A stretch of DNA of 64,000 bases from Candidatus Binatia bacterium. GTDB taxonomy: Bacteria; Desulfobacterota; Binatia; UBA12015. The stretch lies in NCBI GenBank assembly GCA_029243485.1, contig JAQWRY010000088.1, positions 363,212-427,211 of the forward strand, written 5' to 3'. Under the pieces are notes generated by a model. The model ran no database searches. It worked only from the letters and a program-made list of their open reading frames with translations, and was not told the origin of the DNA. Made by a program: the position numbers and the translations under genes. Positions 59,465 through 64,000 of the stretch are shown here, in pieces; the stretch's first letter is position 1; each line of letters begins with the position of its first letter.

Positions 59465-60757
59465 ATGGCCCTGCGCGTAGCAATCCTGTCCACCGGCGAA
59501 GAGCTCACCACGGGCAAAATCGCCGACACCAATGCACAGTGGCTCGCCGATCGGTGCTTCGGCCTGGGGATCGACGTCGCTGCGGTGCTGGTCGTGGGAG
59601 ACGACCGCGAGAGGATCACCTGGGCCTGGGAGCGGGCCTTCGAGGCGGCGGACTTGGTCGTCTGTACCGGCGGCCTCGGCCCGACGACGGACGACCTCAC
59701 GACGCAAACGGTCGCCGCAATGCTGGGGGAGCCCCTGCGCTTCGATGAGGCCTCGGCCGAGAAGGTCCGCCAACTCTTCGCGGCGATGAATCGCGAGATG
59801 CCCGAGAGCAATCTGCGCCAGGCGCTGTTTCCCGAGAGTGCGACGATCCTGGAGAACCCCCTCGGCACGGCCCCCGGCTATCGCGTGACCTGTGAGCGCA
59901 GCGTCGGCGGGGCGCCGGTGATGCGTCACCTCGTGGTGATGCCCGGTGTTCCCCGCGAGATGAAGCCCATGTTCGACGAACGGGTCCTGCCGTGGCTCAC
60001 GGCGCTTCCGGGCGTCGGGGCGGCCCCGGTGACGCGCGTTTTTCAGACCTTCGGCATGAGCGAGTCGGCCCTCGGGGAGCGGGTGAGCGAGCTCGCGGGA
60101 ATCGGCGAAGTGCGCGTGAGTTATCGCGCGAGCTTTCCGAAGATCGCCGTGAAGCTCATCCTTCCTGGAGACGTGGCCGGCGCCGAGCAGCGGATCGAGG
60201 GGCTCGCCTGCCGGGTGCGCGAGGCACTCGGCCCGGTCGTGTACGCCGAGGGCGAAGCGACGATGGAAGAAGAAGTCGGTCGGGTGCTTCTCGAGAAGAA
60301 AGCGACGGTCGCCGTTGCGGAGTCGTGCACCGGAGGGCTCATCGGCCATCGGCTCACCGACGTGCCGGGCTGCTCCGCGTACTTCCTCGCCGATTTCGTC
60401 ACCTACTCCAACGAGGCGAAGGCCTCGGTCCTCGGCGTCTTGCCGCAGACTCTGGAGGCGCATGGTGCCGTCAGCGAGGAGGCCGTGCGGGAGATGGCGG
60501 CCGGTGCGCGACGGCGGTCGGGAGCCGACGTCGCGATCGCGACGAGCGGCATCGCGGGACCGGGTGGAGGCACAGAGGAGCGGCCGGTCGGCACGGTGTG
60601 TTTCGGCCTCGACGCGGACGGCGTCCAGCTCGGGCACCGCCTGCAGTTGTGGGGCAATCGGGATTGGATCAAGACCCTCACCTCGCAGATCGCGCTCGAC
60701 TGGATCCGGCGTTGGGCCCTGGGCCTTCCGGTGCTGGAATCCGGCTTTCGATCGTGA
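59465..60757 (+). CDS. cinA: CinA family protein (competence/damage-inducible, NMN amidohydrolase)
   Basis: 430 residues. N-terminal molybdopterin-binding-like domain (RVAILSTGEELTTGKIADTNAQWLADRCFGLGIDVAAVLVVGDD, LVVCTGGLGPTTDDLTTQTVAAML). C-terminal CinA domain from about 265 with VAVAESCTGGLIGHRLTDVPGCSAYFLADFVTYSNEAKASVLGV, EMAAGARRRSGADVAIATSGIAGPGGGTEERPVGTV, the nicotinamide-nucleotide amidase motif. ATG 18 bases after pgpA. Directly before recA, as in many proteobacteria and Gram-positives, so perhaps DNA-damage related. Confidence 0.92.
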   Translation: MALRVAILSTGEELTTGKIADTNAQWLADRCFGLGIDVAAVLVVGDDRERITWAWERAFEAADLVVCTGGLGPTTDDLTTQTVAAMLGEPLRFDEASAEKVRQLFAAMNREMPESNLRQALFPESATILENPLGTAPGYRVTCERSVGGAPVMRHLVVMPGVPREMKPMFDERVLPWLTALPGVGAAPVTRVFQTFGMSESALGERVSELAGIGEVRVSYRASFPKIAVKLILPGDVAGAEQRIEGLACRVREALGPVVYAEGEATMEEEVGRVLLEKKATVAVAESCTGGLIGHRLTDVPGCSAYFLADFVTYSNEAKASVLGVLPQTLEAHGAVSEEAVREMAAGARRRSGADVAIATSGIAGPGGGTEERPVGTVCFGLDADGVQLGHRLQLWGNRDWIKTLTSQIALDWIRRWALGLPVLESGFRS

Positions 60758-60987
60758 TACGAACAAAAAGCGAAGATGGTTCAGAGGCATTGATTTTGTC
60801 GCCCCCGGCGATGCAATCGAGATCGAAAGCCGCCATAAAGTCGGTTGGGATCTACCGGAGGGGTATTGGGGATGTTCCCTCCCCCAGGTTCGAGCCCGAT
60901 CGAGAAGCGGAAGGCCGTTAAGAGACACTGGCTGTCCGGCACTGCCGCTAAGGTTCAGGCAGATTCAGGGCAGGTTGAGGAAGGACG

Positions 60988-62166
60988 ATGGGGCGCGACA
61001 TGGCAAAACGGAAGTCGGAAGGGCCGATGGCCCAGGTGGTACAGGCAGACGCGAGCAATCGGGATCGTGCCGTCGAGCTGGCGATGAGCCAGATTGAGAA
61101 GCAATTCGGCAAGGGCGCTATCATGAAGCTTGGGGCCGACGCGGTCCCGAACGACGTGGCGGCCGTGTCGACGGGCTCGCTCTCGCTCGACATCGCTCTC
61201 GGCGTCGGTGGGGTGCCCCGTGGCCGTGTCATCGAGATCTACGGCCCGGAGTCGTCCGGTAAGACAACCTTGTCTCTGCAGATCATCGCCGAGGCCCAGA
61301 AAGAGGGCGGCGCGAGCGCCTTCATCGATGCCGAGCACGCGCTCGACACGGTTTACGCTCGGAAGCTCGGTGTGAAGCTCGAAGATCTTCTGATCTCCCA
61401 GCCGGACAACGGTGAGCAGGCGCTCGAGATCGCCGAGACGCTCGTTCGCTCTGGTGCCCTCGATGTCCTGGTTGTGGACTCCGTGGCGGCGCTAGTGCCT
61501 CGCGCCGAGCTCGAGGGTGACATGGGCGATCCGCAGATGGGCCTGCAGGCGCGGCTCATGTCGCAAGCGCTGCGAAAGCTCACCGCCACGATCGCGCGCT
61601 CGCGCACCATCGTGATCTTCATCAACCAGATCCGCATGAAGATCGGCGTCATGTTCGGCAACCCGGAAACAACGACGGGTGGCAACGCTCTCAAGTTCTA
61701 CTCGTCGGTCCGCATGGACATCCGCCGGATCGGTGCGATCAAGCAGGGCGACGAGGTCGTGGGCAACCGCACCAAGGTGAAGGTCGTAAAGAACAAGGTG
61801 GCACCGCCGTTCCGCGATGCTGAGTTCGACATCCTCTACGGACAGGGCATTTCCCGTGAGGGGGAGATCCTCGACCTCGGTGCCGACGACGGCCTCGTCG
61901 AGAAGTCGGGCTCCTGGTACTCGTACGCCGACGAGCGGATCGGGCAGGGGCGTGAGAACGCCAAGGAGTTCCTGCGGGAGAACCCCGACATCGCGGCGAC
62001 GATCGAAGCGGCGATTCGCGAGAAACGCGGGGTGCCCGGCGGCGCAGGGTCGGCTAGCGCAGTGCCCGCTAGCGCAGATGCTGAAGCGGATGCCGACGAG
62101 CCGCTCGAACTCTCCGACGAAGCGGAGCCTGCCGTCCAGGCGGCAGCTGCGGGGCAAAAAGACTAG
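60988..62166 (+). CDS. recA: Recombinase RecA
   Basis: 392 residues. Walker [10 protein letters not shown] (residues 86-94), [24 protein letters not shown] (L1 region), [28 protein letters not shown] (L2), [34 protein letters not shown]. The C-terminus is a longer Ala/Glu/Asp acid tail ([20 protein letters not shown]), typical of this protein. I chose ATG 60988 because GAGGAAGGACG lies just upstream; the second ATG (61000, MAKRKSEG) also is plausible. No clear SOS box in the 230-base upstream gap. Confidence 0.97.
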   Translation: MGRDMAKRKSEGPMAQVVQADASNRDRAVELAMSQIEKQFGKGAIMKLGADAVPNDVAAVSTGSLSLDIALGVGGVPRGRVIEIYGPESSGKTTLSLQIIAEAQKEGGASAFIDAEHALDTVYARKLGVKLEDLLISQPDNGEQALEIAETLVRSGALDVLVVDSVAALVPRAELEGDMGDPQMGLQARLMSQALRKLTATIARSRTIVIFINQIRMKIGVMFGNPETTTGGNALKFYSSVRMDIRRIGAIKQGDEVVGNRTKVKVVKNKVAPPFRDAEFDILYGQGISREGEILDLGADDGLVEKSGSWYSYADERIGQGRENAKEFLRENPDIAATIEAAIREKRGVPGGAGSASAVPASADAEADADEPLELSDEAEPAVQAAAAGQKD

Positions 62167-62363
62167 CAAACCGCTCGATTCCGACGTCCCGGCCGGTGCG
62201 TTCGCGCTCCGGTCGGGTTCGTCGGGGCCCGACCGCCATTGCGCAGAAGCGTGCAATCCGTGCCGTCGGCTCATGGCCCCAGTTTGACCGTCCGATGATC
62301 CCTGAGTGAGCCGTCGCGGAGGTTAATCCGCGGCCCGAGGTTCGCGCTCGAGAGGGGGTCAGC

Positions 62364-63590
62364 ATGTTGATGATCGACGAAATCCTGCGGCACGCGTTGG
62401 ACCGCGAGGCCTCGGATATCCACCTGAAGCTCGGTGCGCCGCCGTACCTGCGGCGGTTCGGCCGTCTCGGGCCCGAGGAGCAGTTCCCGCCGCTCGGCGA
62501 ACTGGATCTGCAGGACATCGTGAAGCAACTTGCGGACGAGCCACAGCGGGCTCGCCTGGCTGCCGAGCGGCAGGTCGATCTGGGCTACGGCACCGACGAA
62601 CTCGGTCGTTTCCGTGTGAACATCTATCACCAGCGCGGTGAGATGCGGATCGCAATGCGTGCGATCCCGAGGTCGGTGAAGGCTCTGAAGGAGCTTCAGC
62701 TCCCCGAGATCGTTGGGAAGATGGCCGAGGAGTCGCGTGGACTGATCCTCGTCACGGGGACGACCGGCTCCGGAAAGTCGACCTCGCTGGCATCGATGAT
62801 CGACCAAATGAACCAGCGCGATGCGATGCACATCGTGACCGTCGAGGATCCGATCGAGTACACGCACCGCGACAAGCTCTCCATCATCAGCCAACGTGAG
62901 GTCGGCGTCGACGTGCCCAGTTTCGCGGCGGGCTTGAAGGGGGCGCTCCGTCAGGATCCCGACGTGATCCTCGTCGGTGAGATGCGTGATCTGGAGACGA
63001 TTGAGACCGCGATCATGTCGGCCGAGACGGGTCACCTCGTCATGAGCACGCTCCACACGCTCGACGCGGCGGAGACCGTGACTCGTGTGATCCAGGCGTT
63101 TCCGGACCACCAGCGAGAGCAGATTCGGATCGTGTTGTCGTCCGTCCTGAAGGGGATCATCAGTCAGCGTCTCGTCCCGCGCGCTGACGGCAAGGGACTC
63201 GTTCCCGCCGTCGAGATAATGGTGAACACGGCGCTCGTGCGCGACATCATCAAGGACCCCGAGCGCAGCCCGCGCGAGCTCACCGATGCCATTGCCAAGG
63301 GCAACGTCTCGTATGGCACCCAGACGTTCGATCAGTCGCTCATGAATCTCTACCGCCGCGACCTGATCACGTACGATGAAGCCCTCTCGCAGGCGACGAA
63401 CCCGGACGATTTCGCCCTCCAGGTGCGTGGCATCAGCTCCACCTCGGACGCCCGCTGGGACAACTTCGACTCCGACGAAAACTCCGACGATGCCCTCGCC
63501 CCCACCTCCGGCGGCGCCGCCGCGGTCCCGTTGCTTGGCGCCCGAAAGCCGCCCGCCGCCCCCCCAGCCGCCCTGGTAAAGAGGTTCTAG
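62364..63590 (+). CDS. pilT: Type IV pilus retraction ATPase PilT
   Basis: 408 residues. N-terminal PAS-like domain starting ILRHALDREASDIHLKLGAPPYLRRFGRLG, then Walker A GTTGSGKST (132-140), the Asp box VEDPIEYTH, Walker B PDVILVGEMRD near residue 200, and the His box STLHTLDAAETVTRVIQAFP. AIRAMP-type C-terminal motif is seen as KGNVSYGTQTFDQSLMNLY. It drives pilus retraction; no other pil gene is present in the window. The C-terminal tail is Ala/Pro/Gly/Asp-rich and differs from shorter PilT proteins. Confidence 0.95.
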   Translation: MLMIDEILRHALDREASDIHLKLGAPPYLRRFGRLGPEEQFPPLGELDLQDIVKQLADEPQRARLAAERQVDLGYGTDELGRFRVNIYHQRGEMRIAMRAIPRSVKALKELQLPEIVGKMAEESRGLILVTGTTGSGKSTSLASMIDQMNQRDAMHIVTVEDPIEYTHRDKLSIISQREVGVDVPSFAAGLKGALRQDPDVILVGEMRDLETIETAIMSAETGHLVMSTLHTLDAAETVTRVIQAFPDHQREQIRIVLSSVLKGIISQRLVPRADGKGLVPAVEIMVNTALVRDIIKDPERSPRELTDAIAKGNVSYGTQTFDQSLMNLYRRDLITYDEALSQATNPDDFALQVRGISSTSDARWDNFDSDENSDDALAPTSGGAAAVPLLGARKPPAAPPAALVKRF

Positions 63591-63597
63591 AAGCGGA

Positions 63598-63710
63598 GGG
63601 GACGTTGGTTAGTCTCGGGATTTTTGTTTAGTCGCGGTTACCGAGGGCGTCGGGTCGGACCGAACCTGCATCGCGACTAAACAAAAATCCCGAGACTAAC
63701 CAACGTCCCC
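63598..63710. mobile_element. Perfect 39-bp inverted repeat element
   Basis: Left arm 63598-63636 and right arm 63672-63710 are exact reverse complements (39 of 39) around a 35-base spacer. Ends begin GGGGACGTTGGTTAGTCTCG. Starting 8 bases after pilT it may also terminate that transcript. The outer signature matches the element at 45305, so it looks like a second member of one MITE/REP-like family. Confidence 0.75.
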
Positions 63711-63827
63711 AACCTGGTCTGCCTCGGAGACTTCTGATTCGACGAGGAGAACGTTCCAGGCGAACCAGCCGAGGGCGAGGGAGATGGCGACGGCGGCGAG
63801 GAGCTTGCGGTGGTGTCTTATGTTCAC
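63696..63827 (-). CDS. Possible 43-residue membrane peptide
   Basis: From GTG 63827: NIRHHRKLLAAVAISLALGWFAWNVLLVES then SEVSEADQVGDVG, with a stop that lies in the palindromic element. One plausible membrane span and a basic leader. No clear ribosome site, and codon use is not distinctive, so it may be chance; possibly a fragment of a gene cut by the element. Confidence 0.3.
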   Translation of the reverse strand: MNIRHHRKLLAAVAISLALGWFAWNVLLVESEVSEADQVGDVG

Positions 63828-63902
63828 GGACTCGGTCTAGGGCGTTGACGCGGTTGACACAAGCGTTGTCGGGATCTCGATCGGATCTGATACTTCTGAG
63901 GC

Positions 63903-64000
63903 GTGGGGTGGAAGAAGCCGCGGGAAGGGCCGGCGGTCGGTACGATTGGGGACCGAGAGACGCAGGAGAAGCGCGCCTTTGCGAGTTCGGTGCGCTCGCT
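63903..64000 (+). CDS. Possible start of a gene running off the window
   Basis: GTG 63903 opens GWKKPREGPAVGTIGDRETQEKRAFASSVR to the last base with a charged composition and no stop. Too short to name. Low support, as there is only a weak TGAGG before the start. Confidence 0.25.
   Translation, partial: MGWKKPREGPAVGTIGDRETQEKRAFASSVRS

Noticed and set aside
60885-60905. GGTTCGAGCCC looks like a tRNA T-arm
   Set aside because: No matching acceptor, D or anticodon arms fit around it.
58733-60928. A 731-codon minus-strand frame opposite pgpA-cinA
   Set aside because: Antisense to clearly recognised genes; no motif of its own.
60758-60987. SOS/LexA box upstream of recA
   Set aside because: A lone GAAC and GTTC are present but not as a spaced palindrome.

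Overview
The window is a strongly G+C-rich bacterial chromosome segment (coding third positions are almost always G or C), packed with short intergenic gaps and several ATGA, GTGA or TTGA stop/start overlaps. A TamA/TamB outer-membrane pair, lipid-rich metabolism (acyl-CoA dehydrogenase, CoA transferase, two WS/DGAT acyltransferases, P450), lipoproteins, a PilT pilus motor and a pgpA-cinA-recA order suggest a Gram-negative bacterium of the former Deltaproteobacteria/Myxococcota/Binatota sphere, probably uncultivated. That placement is inference; no rRNA or tRNA gene is visible.

Layout. 1-2.5 kb (minus): sucA, cut by the window edge. 2.6-8.4 kb: tamA-tamB. 8.4-11.7 kb: a VOC enzyme, a MaoC hydratase, an acyltransferase-like protein and a HemN-like radical SAM protein. 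11.7-18.6 kb (minus): exported or surface proteins (sulfatase-fold lipoprotein, ten-repeat Ig-like protein, sphingomyelinase-like lipoprotein, cytochrome-like protein with a CX4CH motif). 18.9-23 kb: acyl-CoA dehydrogenase, CoA transferase, DUF11-type secreted protein, TVP38 membrane protein. 23-28 kb (minus): a membrane MutS-like ATPase and a four-subunit 2-oxoacid:ferredoxin oxidoreductase with a coupled fifth gene. 28.2-35.9 kb: ATP-grasp plus PIG-L deacetylase, a Crp-type regulator coupled to a large lipoprotein fusing a legumain-like peptidase, PDZ and thioredoxin domain, a CSLREA beta-helix protein and a glycosyltransferase. 36-42.8 kb: MarC, an RNase Z-like hydrolase, a matrixin-like metalloprotease, a GNAT protein, RlmD and small proteins.

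43.3-44.9 kb holds the most notable item: a two-gene module whose second gene reads through an in-frame TGA as a Sec-Gly-Ser-Cys (UGSC) selenoprotein, with a hairpin of bacterial SECIS geometry just after the TGA. ORF calling that treats TGA as stop splits it into two fragments. Next come a decayed PhyH gene and a palindromic element that supplies the last codons of a ferritin-like operon. 47.2-52.7 kb is a storage-lipid region: cytochrome c, two WS/DGAT acyltransferases, a P450, a ribbon-helix-helix/zinc protein behind a palindromic operator, and a phasin-like helical protein. 52.9-58.5 kb: sirtuin, then a polysaccharide cluster (glycosyltransferase, polyprenyl glycosylphosphotransferase, DegT aminotransferase). 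59-63.6 kb: pgpA (no normal start codon), cinA, recA, pilT. Immediately after pilT lies a perfect 39-bp inverted repeat whose ends resemble those of the element at 45.3 kb.
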